Shown piece after piece: positions 7,697 to 14,866 of a stretch of 31,176 nucleotides of DNA. Source of the stretch: Thermoflexus sp. (GTDB taxonomy: Bacteria > Chloroflexota > Anaerolineae > Thermoflexales > Thermoflexaceae); the NCBI RefSeq assembly GCF_034432235.1, contig NZ_DAOUCJ010000058.1, positions 1-31,176 on the forward strand, given 5' to 3'. The first letter of the stretch is position 1. Every line of letters starts with the position of its first letter. A program made the position numbers and the translations under genes. The notes below the pieces were generated by a model. That model made no database searches. It saw nothing but the letters and a program-made list of their open reading frames with translations, and was not told where the DNA came from.

Positions 7697-8518
7697 ATGA
7701 CCCACTGGTTCCTGGCCATTGAGGGCGTGATCGGCGCCGGCAAGACCACGCTGGCTCGCATGCTGGCCCCGGCGCTGGGAGCATATCCGATCCTGGAGCG
7801 ATTCGAGGAGAACCCTTTCCTGCCGCATTTCTATCGGGATCGCGCCCGCTATGCTTTTCCCACCCAGATCTTTTTCCTGTTGAGCCGGTATCGCCAGCAT
7901 CAGGAACTCGCCGCCCACCTGGAGCATGAGCCGGTGGTCAGCGATTACATGTTCGCCAAGGATCGCCTCTTCGCCCATCTGAACCTGGAAGGAGATGAAC
8001 TGGCTCTTTACGAACAACTGCATCAAGCCCTGGCCGAGAAAACCCCTCAGCCCACGCTGGTCCTTTACCTTCGAGCGGATACGGATACCCTGATGGCTCG
8101 CATCGCCATGCGGGATCGGCCTTACGAGCGGGGAATGGACCGGGCCTATATCGAGCGTCTCCGACTGGCCTACGAGGCGTTCTTTTCCACCTATGAAGGT
8201 CCTTTCCTGATGATCGACGCCACCCGGAATTTCGTGCAGGATGAAAACGTGTTCCGCGAGATCCTCCAGGAGGTGCGCGGGGCGCTGGGGCTGGCTCCAG
8301 CTCAACCGCCCCTTCCGGTTTTCCATCGCCCCCCTTCCTCCTCCCCGATATCCACCGAGGACGCCCTTGCCCGGGCCTTCGCGGATCTAACCCGAACGAT
8401 CGGTTCCCTCCGGGAGGCGCTCTTCACGCAGCCACGGGATCCCCAACAGATCGCCCATGTCCTCGAGATCTGTCAGCGGCAGCTGGCAGCCATCGCCCGG
8501 GCCGCAGGGCTCTCATAA
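7697..8518 (+). CDS. deoxynucleoside kinase (deoxyadenosine/deoxyguanosine kinase type)
   Basis: This P-loop kinase transfers phosphate to deoxynucleosides in the purine/pyrimidine salvage pathway. The chosen ATG lies six bases after GGGAGG (7685-7690), and the protein then begins 'MTHWFLAIEGVIGAGKTTLA' with the P-loop at residues 10-17. 'ERFEENPFLPHFY' (34-46) and 'VVSDYMFAKDRLFAHLNL' fit the substrate-site and DRS-like motifs of the dNK family, and 'RDRPYERGMD' is the LID-like Arg segment. At 273 residues it is longer than the usual 200-220. The extra C-terminal 70 or so residues are Pro-rich, then helical, and have no recognised domain. A TATAGT at 7584-7589 may be a -10 element, without a clear -35. 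The base specificity cannot be told from sequence alone. Confidence 0.85.
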   Translation: MTHWFLAIEGVIGAGKTTLARMLAPALGAYPILERFEENPFLPHFYRDRARYAFPTQIFFLLSRYRQHQELAAHLEHEPVVSDYMFAKDRLFAHLNLEGDELALYEQLHQALAEKTPQPTLVLYLRADTDTLMARIAMRDRPYERGMDRAYIERLRLAYEAFFSTYEGPFLMIDATRNFVQDENVFREILQEVRGALGLAPAQPPLPVFHRPPSSSPISTEDALARAFADLTRTIGSLREALFTQPRDPQQIAHVLEICQRQLAAIARAAGLS

Positions 8519-8739
8519 TCGAGCGGGATCCCGAAGCAGATCCATTCTTTGGGGCGTCCAACGAGCAAGGACATCGCGCTCGATAAATTCGCCAGCCCTC
8601 CCCGGAGGATATAAAATAAGGTTAGAAAAAGGTCGGTCGAGGGGATTCAGGACGAATCGGTGGGGCTCCGAATCCCTCGATCCCCTCTCCGGGGCAAGGG
8701 ATCGATGGCTGGGATACGGACGGGAGAGGGATCCGCAGG

Positions 8740-9012
8740 ATGACGGAAGGGGATGGTGGATACGGAATGGTTCTTCGAATTACAGAACGCGCGCAACGAG
8801 CGCTGGATGAGCTGCATCCGAAACATCGAGAACAGGTGATGCGGCGAATTCGCCAGCTGGCGGCTGCTCAGCGCCCGCCGCTGACGAAGATTCGCCATGA
8901 TCGGGGGGAGCTGCTATCGTATCGGGCTGGAGAGTATCGAATTTATCTCACCTGGGACGAGCAGACTTTACAGATCGAGGATATCCGGAAACGCAACGAT
9001 GCCTATCGCTAA
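8740..9012 (+). CDS. RelE/ParE-superfamily toxin-like protein without a visible antitoxin
   Basis: This small protein has 90 residues from the ATG at 8740, or 81 from the ATG at 8767; the latter gives the family-like start 'MVLRITERAQRALDEL'. It has the RelE layout: a basic helical hairpin ('HPKHREQVMRRIRQLA'), then 'YRAGEYRIYLTWDEQTLQ' and 'IEDIRKRNDAYR', the beta-sheet core with the typical conserved 'R.G.YRI.' and C-terminal 'kR..aYR' residues. RelE toxins cut mRNA on the ribosome. No antitoxin-like gene lies directly before or after; the flanking 220 and 330 bases hold no plausible partner. It may be a solitary toxin-like protein or a remnant. An AT-rich stretch at 8610-8617 could be its -10 region. 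Confidence 0.7.
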   Translation: MTEGDGGYGMVLRITERAQRALDELHPKHREQVMRRIRQLAAAQRPPLTKIRHDRGELLSYRAGEYRIYLTWDEQTLQIEDIRKRNDAYR

Positions 9013-9341
9013 GATAGGAGGAGAATCGCTGTCAGCTCCCGACCTCAGGATGAGGATTTTTATTTCCCTGCGTTCGCTCTCCCCACGGCTGAGGAGAGGC
9101 TTGCCCGGATATAGGATCATGGAGCGGCTTGCAGCCGCTCCTATGAGGAACCGCGTGGCTGGTTGCGAATCCGTCATGCGAGATGCCCTCCTCCTTCCTT
9201 GCTCCCCCCTCGGACCAGAGAAAGAAGGCGGGGATCGGCCCAACCCCTCAGTCCCCTGGAGGAGATCGGGCGTGAAATCCCCGTCCTGTTCGGAGAGAAA
9301 GCGCCCCAATGATAGATATCTCCGGAAGGAGGTGATTCCTC
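9013..9341. other. 329-base region without a gene
   Basis: Overlapping reading frames exist here, but none has a recognisable product. The region contains the palindrome at 9121-9141. Its last bases hold a very strong ribosome site, AAGGAGGTGA (9326-9335), for the acetyltransferase. Confidence 0.5.
9121..9141. repeat. REP-like perfect 9-bp palindrome
   Basis: GGAGCGGCT (9121-9129) and AGCCGCTCC (9133-9141) are perfect complements around a TGC loop, flanked by CAT and TATG. The form resembles dispersed REP-type palindromes, but only one copy was noticed in this window. Confidence 0.45.
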
Positions 9342-9881
9342 TTGCTTCGCTCCGCAGGCTCGATTCGCATCGTGCAGGAGCCTCTCTCGGGCTCCACAGA
9401 TCTCGTCGATCTTTACTTGCGCGCCTATCGGCCCCTGGGGGATTATTACTATCGTCATCGCGCGGAGGTGAAGGCTTATCTGAAATGGCTCCGCCACCGG
9501 GATCCCAATGGCTCGTTCATCGCCTATGATGGAGATCGCCCCGTGGGGTTCATCGCTACGGATTCCCGATGGGACCATGGGACGGTGGGGGCGATTCACG
9601 AACTGGTGGTGGATCCAGAATATCAGGGGCGTGGTCTGGGGCGCGCCTTATTGCTGCGTGGGATGACCTATCTGCGTTCCCGGGGCTGTCGGGTTTGCGA
9701 GCTCTGGGTAGGCGAGCACAACGAGCGGGCCCGCGCGATCTATCGCGCTCTGGGCTTTCAGGAAAACGGACGATGGGGGAAGTGGATCCGCATGGTCCGT
9801 TCGCTGGAGGATCTGCCTGGAAGCGCCGATCCGGAGGCTGCCCTCGTTGAAGCTCTCTCCCCTTCCCCGAGCTCCCAATGA
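9342..9881 (+). CDS. GNAT-family N-acetyltransferase
   Basis: This 179-residue protein has the GNAT fold that moves an acetyl group from acetyl-CoA to an amine. 'HELVVDPEYQGRGLGRALLL' (about 87-106) is the acetyl-CoA-binding motif A with the Q-x-x-G-x-G pattern. 'VCELWVGEHNERARAIYRALGF' contains motif B, with the usual N-x-x-A-x-x-x-Y. The preceding 'FIAYDGDRPVGFIAT' is the antiparallel strand pair. The start is a TTG codon six bases after the near-perfect AAGGAGGTGA. The substrate cannot be predicted. Its end overlaps the far-upstream part of the next frame, so it probably heads the operon with cinA and scpA. Confidence 0.88.
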   Translation: MLRSAGSIRIVQEPLSGSTDLVDLYLRAYRPLGDYYYRHRAEVKAYLKWLRHRDPNGSFIAYDGDRPVGFIATDSRWDHGTVGAIHELVVDPEYQGRGLGRALLLRGMTYLRSRGCRVCELWVGEHNERARAIYRALGFQENGRWGKWIRMVRSLEDLPGSADPEAALVEALSPSPSSQ

Positions 9882-9943
9882 AGATGCGTGAGGCCAGCGC
9901 TTTCCCGGTCGTGCATCCTTCTGAGCGAATAAAGGGAGGATCC

Positions 9944-11104
9944 ATGCCCAACGCGGAGGTCCTGGCTACCGGCACGGAGCTGCTGAGCGGAGACGTGGTG
10001 GACACCAATTCGGCCCGTATCGCCCGCGCCCTTCAATCGCTCTCCATCCCTCTGGTTCAGATCACCGTGGTTGGGGATGATCTACCCCGCATGGTGGCCG
10101 CCATCCAGGCGGCGATGGCCCGGAGCGAGATCCTCATCATCAGCGGGGGTCTGGGCCCTACGGTGGACGATGTGACACGAGAAGCTGTTGCCGAGGCCCT
10201 GGGAAGGCCGCTGATCTTCGATCCGGAGCTTTTTGAATCCATCCGCGCTCGCTTCCAGGCCCTGGGTTTCCCCATGCCGGAGAACAACCGCCGTCAGGCG
10301 TTCCGCCCTCAGGGCTCCCAGGTGATCCCCAACCCGATCGGAACCGCCCCAGGGTTCTGGATTGAGGATGGGGACCATATCCTTTTCGCCCTTCCCGGAG
10401 TCCCCCGCGAACTGGAGCGCATGCTCATGGAATCGGTGATCCCCTGTTTGGAGCGCCGATTCCCACCGGCCGAGGCAATGGTCTGGAGGGTGGTTCGCAC
10501 GATCGGTATCGGCGAGAGCGTTATCGACGAGCGCTTGCGGGATCTCCTGGAAGGGGAGAACCCCCGGGTGGGACTGAACGCGCATCCCGGGATGGTAGAT
10601 ATCCGGATCCAGGCTCGAGGTGCCACGCGCGAAGAAGCGGCCGCCCGGGCAGAGGCCGCCGTCCAGACCGTCCGGGAGCGTCTCCGCTGGGCCGTTTACG
10701 GGGAAGGAACCCGTGCGCCCGAGGAGGCTTTGATCGCCATGCTTCGGGAGCGCGGGCTCACGCTGGCCACCCTGGAGCGGGGCACGCTGGGCTTGCTGGG
10801 CGGCCGCCTGGCGGCGGCGGATCCGGAGGGCCATGTCTTTCGCATCGGGGAGGTGCGCTCTCGCCTGGCCGCGGCCCCGGAACATGCCGCGGAAGCAATC
10901 CGGCGTCAGGCGGGAACGGCGGTGGGATTGGCCGCGGAGGTTCTCCCGGAAGGGGAGAACTTCCAGATCACCGTCGCCATGGCCACCCCGGAAGGCTCCC
11001 GCAGCCTTCAGCGCGGCCATCGAGGCCCTCTGCCCCACGCGGCGGAATGGGCGGCGAACGCCGCCATGGGCCTATTATGGCGCTGGCTCCAGGAGGCCCT
11101 ATGA
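9944..11104 (+). CDS. cinA: CinA-family protein with degraded C-terminal deamidase domain
   Basis: The 386-residue protein begins at the ATG at 9944, a few bases after GGGAGG (9934-9939). Its N-terminal part is a normal molybdopterin-binding-type CinA domain (1-170): 'EVLATGTELLSGDVVDTN', 'SGGLGPTVDD' (67-76) and 'ALPGVPRELERML'. A KH-like region follows (about 180-255). The C-terminal part (about 257-386) aligns in place with the CinA/PncC nicotinamide-nucleotide deamidase domain ('ALIAMLRERGLTLAT'). However, the catalytic 'ESCTGG' is replaced by 'LERGTLG' and the usual 'GIAGP' loop is missing, so that activity is probably lost. Its stop overlaps the scpA start (ATGA), so the two are translationally coupled. 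The ordinary CinA role is pyridine-nucleotide recycling. Confidence 0.85.
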   Translation: MPNAEVLATGTELLSGDVVDTNSARIARALQSLSIPLVQITVVGDDLPRMVAAIQAAMARSEILIISGGLGPTVDDVTREAVAEALGRPLIFDPELFESIRARFQALGFPMPENNRRQAFRPQGSQVIPNPIGTAPGFWIEDGDHILFALPGVPRELERMLMESVIPCLERRFPPAEAMVWRVVRTIGIGESVIDERLRDLLEGENPRVGLNAHPGMVDIRIQARGATREEAAARAEAAVQTVRERLRWAVYGEGTRAPEEALIAMLRERGLTLATLERGTLGLLGGRLAAADPEGHVFRIGEVRSRLAAAPEHAAEAIRRQAGTAVGLAAEVLPEGENFQITVAMATPEGSRSLQRGHRGPLPHAAEWAANAAMGLLWRWLQEAL

Positions 11105-11826
11105 GCCTTCCGCTCAAACCTTCTCTCCCCCCAGTGCGACTCCCTGTTTTCGAGGGGCCGCTCGATCTCCTTCTCTATCTGATCGAGCGGAACGACCTGG
11201 ATATCACCCAGATCTCCCTGGCTCAGGTCACTGCTCAGTATCTGGAATACGTGACCATCCTGCAGGCATTAACGCTGGATCAGCTGGCGGAATATCTGGT
11301 GATCGCTGCTAAACTGCTTTACATTAAATCTTCCATGCTGCTGCCACGGCCGCCGGAGCCTGACGAACAGGAGGAAGATATCGGGGAGGCGCTGGTAGAG
11401 CAGTTGAAAGCCTATCGCCTCTTCCGGGCGCTGGCCCGCCAGCTCGCCGAACGGGAGGGATTCACCGCTTACGGACGAACTGCACCCCCTCCCCGGCCGG
11501 AGGCTCCCGGGATCGGATTGGAGGGCGTTCGCCTCGAAGATCTCCTCCGCATGGCCCGCCGCGCGCTGCTCGCTCAGCCCGAGACGCCCACTGTGGATCG
11601 CTTTCTCACTCCCTATCGTCTGACGATCCATGAGGCGATCGACCGGATTCTGGAGGCCGTGCAGGATCAGCAGCGGGTGGCGCTCCGGCATCTGCTTCGC
11701 GAAGCGGAGACCCGCTACGATCTCATCGCTCTTTTCCTGGGCCTGCTGGAACTTCTGAAACAGCGCCGGGTGATCGCCCGCCAGAGCCAGCTGTTCGATG
11801 AGATCTACATTGAACCGTATCCTTAG
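11101..11826 (+). CDS. scpA: segregation and condensation protein A
   Basis: ScpA is the kleisin that bridges SMC heads in the bacterial condensin SMC-ScpA-ScpB. The 241-residue protein has the N-terminal signature 'FEGPLDLLLYLIERNDLDI' (about 15-33), the 'LAEYLVIAAKLLYIKSSMLLP' helix that binds the SMC neck, an acidic linker, and the C-terminal winged helix ('LIALFLGLLELLKQRRVIAR', 'LFDEIYIEP'). The ATG overlaps the cinA stop (ATGA) and follows AGGAGG (11091-11096). ScpB, often next to scpA, is not in this window; the next gene is on the other strand. Confidence 0.93.
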   Translation: MSLPLKPSLPPVRLPVFEGPLDLLLYLIERNDLDITQISLAQVTAQYLEYVTILQALTLDQLAEYLVIAAKLLYIKSSMLLPRPPEPDEQEEDIGEALVEQLKAYRLFRALARQLAEREGFTAYGRTAPPPRPEAPGIGLEGVRLEDLLRMARRALLAQPETPTVDRFLTPYRLTIHEAIDRILEAVQDQQRVALRHLLREAETRYDLIALFLGLLELLKQRRVIARQSQLFDEIYIEPYP

Positions 11827-11994
11827 ATCTCCCTCCCTCCATTCCCACCCCGCGAAAGCGTCACAGGGGGATAGAGGGAACCACCCGCCGTGGAAAGGGC
11901 ATGGAAAATCCGCCAGCTCCTGCCCGTGAGCCAACGGTCAGGCTCTGATTCCTCATCGAGGCTTTCCGGGCCGAAAGTATTTGGGAAGCATGGA

Positions 11995-12034
11995 GGGCAG
12001 GGAAAGACGCCTTCGGCCTCCCTGCCCCCCTTTT
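11995..12034 (+). terminator. terminator downstream of scpA, shared with the convergent aldehyde dehydrogenase gene
   Basis: GGGCAGGGA (11995-12003) pairs perfectly with TCCCTGCCC (12019-12027); a small GCC-TTC-GGC hairpin sits inside the loop, and CCCTTTT follows. It lies at the 3' ends of two convergent genes, about 170 bases after scpA and directly after the dehydrogenase stop, so it probably works in both directions, better on the plus strand. Confidence 0.6.
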
Positions 12035-13527
12035 CAGGAGCTACGCAGCGGATTTTCCTCGCCGCGGGAGCCGTAGGGGAACCACCATGGCTTCTCACCA
12101 CCCTCGATATCCCAGTGCACGTGCTTGGTCTGCCGGAACTCCTCCAGCCCTTCGAGCCCCAGTTCCCGGCCGAGGCCGCTCCACTTCATTCCCCCGAAGG
12201 GGCCGGCATAATTATCCGTAAGGGGATCATTGATCCAGATCGTCCCCGCCTGCACTTCCTCATAGAAGCGGCGGATCAGGCGGGGATCATGGCTCATCAG
12301 ACAGGCGCCCAGCCCGTAAGGGTTAGCGTTGCACAAGGCGATCGCCTCATCGAAAGTGCGATAGGGCATCAGGGGAATCACCGGGCCGAAGGTCTCCTCG
12401 CGCATGATCTTCATGGTGTGATCCACATGGATCAGGACCGTCGGCTCATAAAAGAAGCCCCGGGGCCTCTCGGGAGGCCTTCGGGCGCCGGTCAGGGCCC
12501 GGGCACCCCGGACCAGGGCGTCCGCAACATGTTCCTCCACTTTCGCCCGGTAATCCGGGCCCGCCATGGGGCCGATATCCGTATGGGGATCCAACCCGTG
12601 GCCCAGGCGCAGCGTGCTGACGAAGGCGGCGATTTCCTCCGCGAAGCGGTGGTAAATCCCCTCCGGCACATACACCCGCTCCGTGCTGGTGCAAACCTGC
12701 CCGGCGTTGATCAGGGCCGCGTAGGCCAGCGCTTTCACCGCGATCTCCAGAGGCGCATCCGGCCCGACCACAAAGGGATCCTTGCCCCCCAGCTCCAGAT
12801 GGAGTTTCTTCATCATCGAGGCCGCCAGAGAGGCGATCCGCCGGCCGGTCGCCAGGGAACCGGTGAAGGCGATGATCGGCACCTCCGGGTGCAGGACCAG
12901 CGGCTCGCCGGTCTCCGAGCCATATCCGGTCACGATGTTCACCACGCCCGGCGGGAGGTGATCCATGGCAACCTCAGCCAGGCGCAGGGTGGTCAGTGGG
13001 GTAAGCTCAGAGGGCTTGATGACCACGGTGTTACCCGCCGCGAGGGCGGGGGCAACCTTCCAGGCCATGAGAAGGATCGGATAATTCCATGGGACAATAC
13101 AGCCCGCCACGCCATAGGGCTCCTTGAGCACCAGGTTCAGCTGACCGGGCTCGGGGGAAGGGATCACCCGGCCCCGCTCGTGGCGGGCCAGCTCGGCGTA
13201 ATAATCAAAGGTGTTCGCCGACCAGAGGATCTCCTCTTCGTTTTCCGGCCATGGCTTCCCCTCCTCCAGGGTCAATAGCCGGACCAGCTCTTCCTGATGG
13301 CCCCGGATTTTCCGGGCCACCTCATGCAGCATCTCGGCTCGCGTGGCCGCGGGCACCTTCCGCCAGCTGTCGAAAGCCCGACGGGCGGCCGCCACCGCGG
13401 CCTCCACATCTGCCGGCGTTCCCCGGGGCACGGTCTCCAGCACCTCCTCGGTCGCTGGATCCAGAACCGGGATCCCCTCGCGCGCAGATCCCGCCGTCCA
13501 TTCGCCGCCGATCCACATTCGCGGCAT
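12034..13527 (-). CDS. NAD(P)-dependent aldehyde dehydrogenase, possibly for aminoaldehydes
   Basis: This 497-residue enzyme has the full ALDH fold and oxidises an aldehyde to the acid. It shows 'VPWNYP' with Asn148, 'IKPSELTP' for cofactor binding, 'FTGSLATGR', Glu245 in 'LELGGKDP' and the catalytic Cys279 in 'NAGQVCTSTERV'. The late 'REETFGPV' motif is present. The nearest family look is betaine-aldehyde or 4-aminobutyraldehyde dehydrogenase, but sequence alone does not decide this. The neighbouring upstream gene encodes a polyamine-type binding lipoprotein, which favours an aminoaldehyde substrate. The start has a GGGAGGGCAGGG stretch just upstream. There are 95 bases between the two genes, with two palindromes in between. 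Confidence 0.85.
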   Translation of the reverse strand: MPRMWIGGEWTAGSAREGIPVLDPATEEVLETVPRGTPADVEAAVAAARRAFDSWRKVPAATRAEMLHEVARKIRGHQEELVRLLTLEEGKPWPENEEEILWSANTFDYYAELARHERGRVIPSPEPGQLNLVLKEPYGVAGCIVPWNYPILLMAWKVAPALAAGNTVVIKPSELTPLTTLRLAEVAMDHLPPGVVNIVTGYGSETGEPLVLHPEVPIIAFTGSLATGRRIASLAASMMKKLHLELGGKDPFVVGPDAPLEIAVKALAYAALINAGQVCTSTERVYVPEGIYHRFAEEIAAFVSTLRLGHGLDPHTDIGPMAGPDYRAKVEEHVADALVRGARALTGARRPPERPRGFFYEPTVLIHVDHTMKIMREETFGPVIPLMPYRTFDEAIALCNANPYGLGACLMSHDPRLIRRFYEEVQAGTIWINDPLTDNYAGPFGGMKWSGLGRELGLEGLEEFRQTKHVHWDIEGGEKPWWFPYGSRGEENPLRSS

Positions 13528-13571
13528 CCCTGCCCTCCCTCAGATCCGATAGCAGGCCCCTATGGGACTTG

Positions 13572-13604
13572 GGGGATTCCCCGCGCTCTCATGGGCCCCA
13601 TGAG
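13572..13604. promoter_or_regulatory. two palindromes between the binding-protein and dehydrogenase genes
   Basis: GGGGATTCCCC (13572-13582) and CTCATGGGCCCCATGAG (13588-13604) are both perfect palindromes around one central base. They lie 5 bases apart in the 95-base gap upstream of the dehydrogenase. They could be an operator for a dimeric regulator or a processing hairpin; nothing further identifies them. Confidence 0.35.
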
Positions 13605-13622
13605 CTTTCAGGAGGGATCGCC

Positions 13623-14810
13623 TTACCGCCCCACCCCCAGCTCGGTCCAGATCCGATCGTATAACTCAATGGCCTCCCCCACATCGATCAGCCATTCCAT
13701 CTTGCGCTTCAATTCCTCCGGCGGGTAAATGCCCGGATCATTAAGGAGGGCAGGATCGATCAGCCGCTGCTGGATCGCCGTTCGGTTCGGGCTACCGTAC
13801 TTAATCTTATTGGCATTGATGGCCGCGATGTCCGGACGCATCAGGAAGTTGATGAACACTTCCGCCGTGTATTTATTCTTCGCCGTCTTCGGGATCGCCA
13901 GATTGTCCTGCCAGATGGTGCACCCCTCCTCCGGGATCACATACTTCAGGGAAGGCTTGGCATCCCGGGCCCGGATCGCATCCCCGGTCCAGATGTGGGC
14001 CAGGACGACCTCGCCGGCCACCAGGAGATCGCGGTTCGTGTCGCTGGTATATGCCTTCACATAGGGCTTCTGACGGAGCAGCACCTCCTTAGCCTTCTGC
14101 AGCTCGTCCGGGTTGGTCGTATTCATGGAGAACCCCAGATATTTCAGGGCCGCTCCGATGACCTCCCGCTCATCCTTCAGCATGGAGATCTTCCCCCGAA
14201 CATCCGGGGCCGGCTCGAACACATCCTTCCAGCTCTTCAGCTCCCGTCGGATCACTGCCGTATCATACATAAACCCGGACGTCCCCCACATGTAGGGCAC
14301 CGTGTATTTATTCTCCGGGTCGAAATAAAGGCCGAGGTGGGCCGGGTCGATGTGCTTGAGATTGGGAAGATGGCTCTTGTCCAGCTCCGCCAGCATTCCC
14401 TCCTTGATCATGATCGAGACCATGTAATCGGAGGGCACGATGACATCATATCCGGTTGCGCCGGCCTGGAGTTTGGCCAGCAAAGCCTCGTTGGAGTCAT
14501 ACGTATCGACGATCACCCGGACCCCGCACTCCTGCTCAAACCGATCCAGTACCTCCTGGGCGATGTAATCCGGCCAGTTGAACAGGTAAAGCTCCTTTGA
14601 AAGCTTCGATCGATCGCCGCAGGAGTCTTCCGCAACGGTGGAAGGCGCCGGAGCAATCGGCGAGGCGGAAGAAGGGGCGAGAGCAGTCGGCGAAATGGTA
14701 GCAGGCGAGACAGTAGGAGGAACAGGAGTCGGAGAGGCGGCAGGCGCTCCACACGCGACCAGGATCGCCATCAGAACCAGCAGAGAGAAACCACGAACAG
14801 CGATTCCCAT
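13623..14810 (-). CDS. extracellular substrate-binding lipoprotein, PotD/PotF type (polyamine)
   Basis: The chosen ATG at 14810 follows AAGGAGG (14817-14823) by seven bases and yields 395 residues. The N-terminus is a lipoprotein signal peptide ending in lipobox 'ILVAC' with Cys20. A long Pro/Ser/Thr-rich linker (21-65) then tethers the domain to the membrane. The binding domain opens with 'LYLFNWPDYIAQEVLDRFEQ' and includes 'YDVIVPSDYMVSIMIKEGML', 'YTVPYMWGTSGFMYD', 'AHIWTGDAIRAR' and 'AEVFINFLMRP', all typical of spermidine/putrescine binding proteins. It delivers substrate to an ABC permease, but no permease or ATPase gene is in the window. The next gene encodes an aldehyde dehydrogenase. 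Confidence 0.87.
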   Translation of the reverse strand: MGIAVRGFSLLVLMAILVACGAPAASPTPVPPTVSPATISPTALAPSSASPIAPAPSTVAEDSCGDRSKLSKELYLFNWPDYIAQEVLDRFEQECGVRVIVDTYDSNEALLAKLQAGATGYDVIVPSDYMVSIMIKEGMLAELDKSHLPNLKHIDPAHLGLYFDPENKYTVPYMWGTSGFMYDTAVIRRELKSWKDVFEPAPDVRGKISMLKDEREVIGAALKYLGFSMNTTNPDELQKAKEVLLRQKPYVKAYTSDTNRDLLVAGEVVLAHIWTGDAIRARDAKPSLKYVIPEEGCTIWQDNLAIPKTAKNKYTAEVFINFLMRPDIAAINANKIKYGSPNRTAIQQRLIDPALLNDPGIYPPEELKRKMEWLIDVGEAIELYDRIWTELGVGR

Positions 14811-14866
14811 GGCTCGCCTCCTTTTCGGAAATAAGGGATGTCTGCTCTTCATGCTCCATCGTAACA

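Noticed and set aside
8457..8810. Possible antitoxin gene before the RelE-like gene
   Set aside because: The frame overlaps the end of the kinase gene, is Arg/Ser/Gly-rich and shows no DNA-binding or antitoxin-like motif.
11890..13278. 462-codon plus-strand frame
   Set aside because: It is antisense to the aldehyde dehydrogenase, and its composition is that of an antisense shadow.
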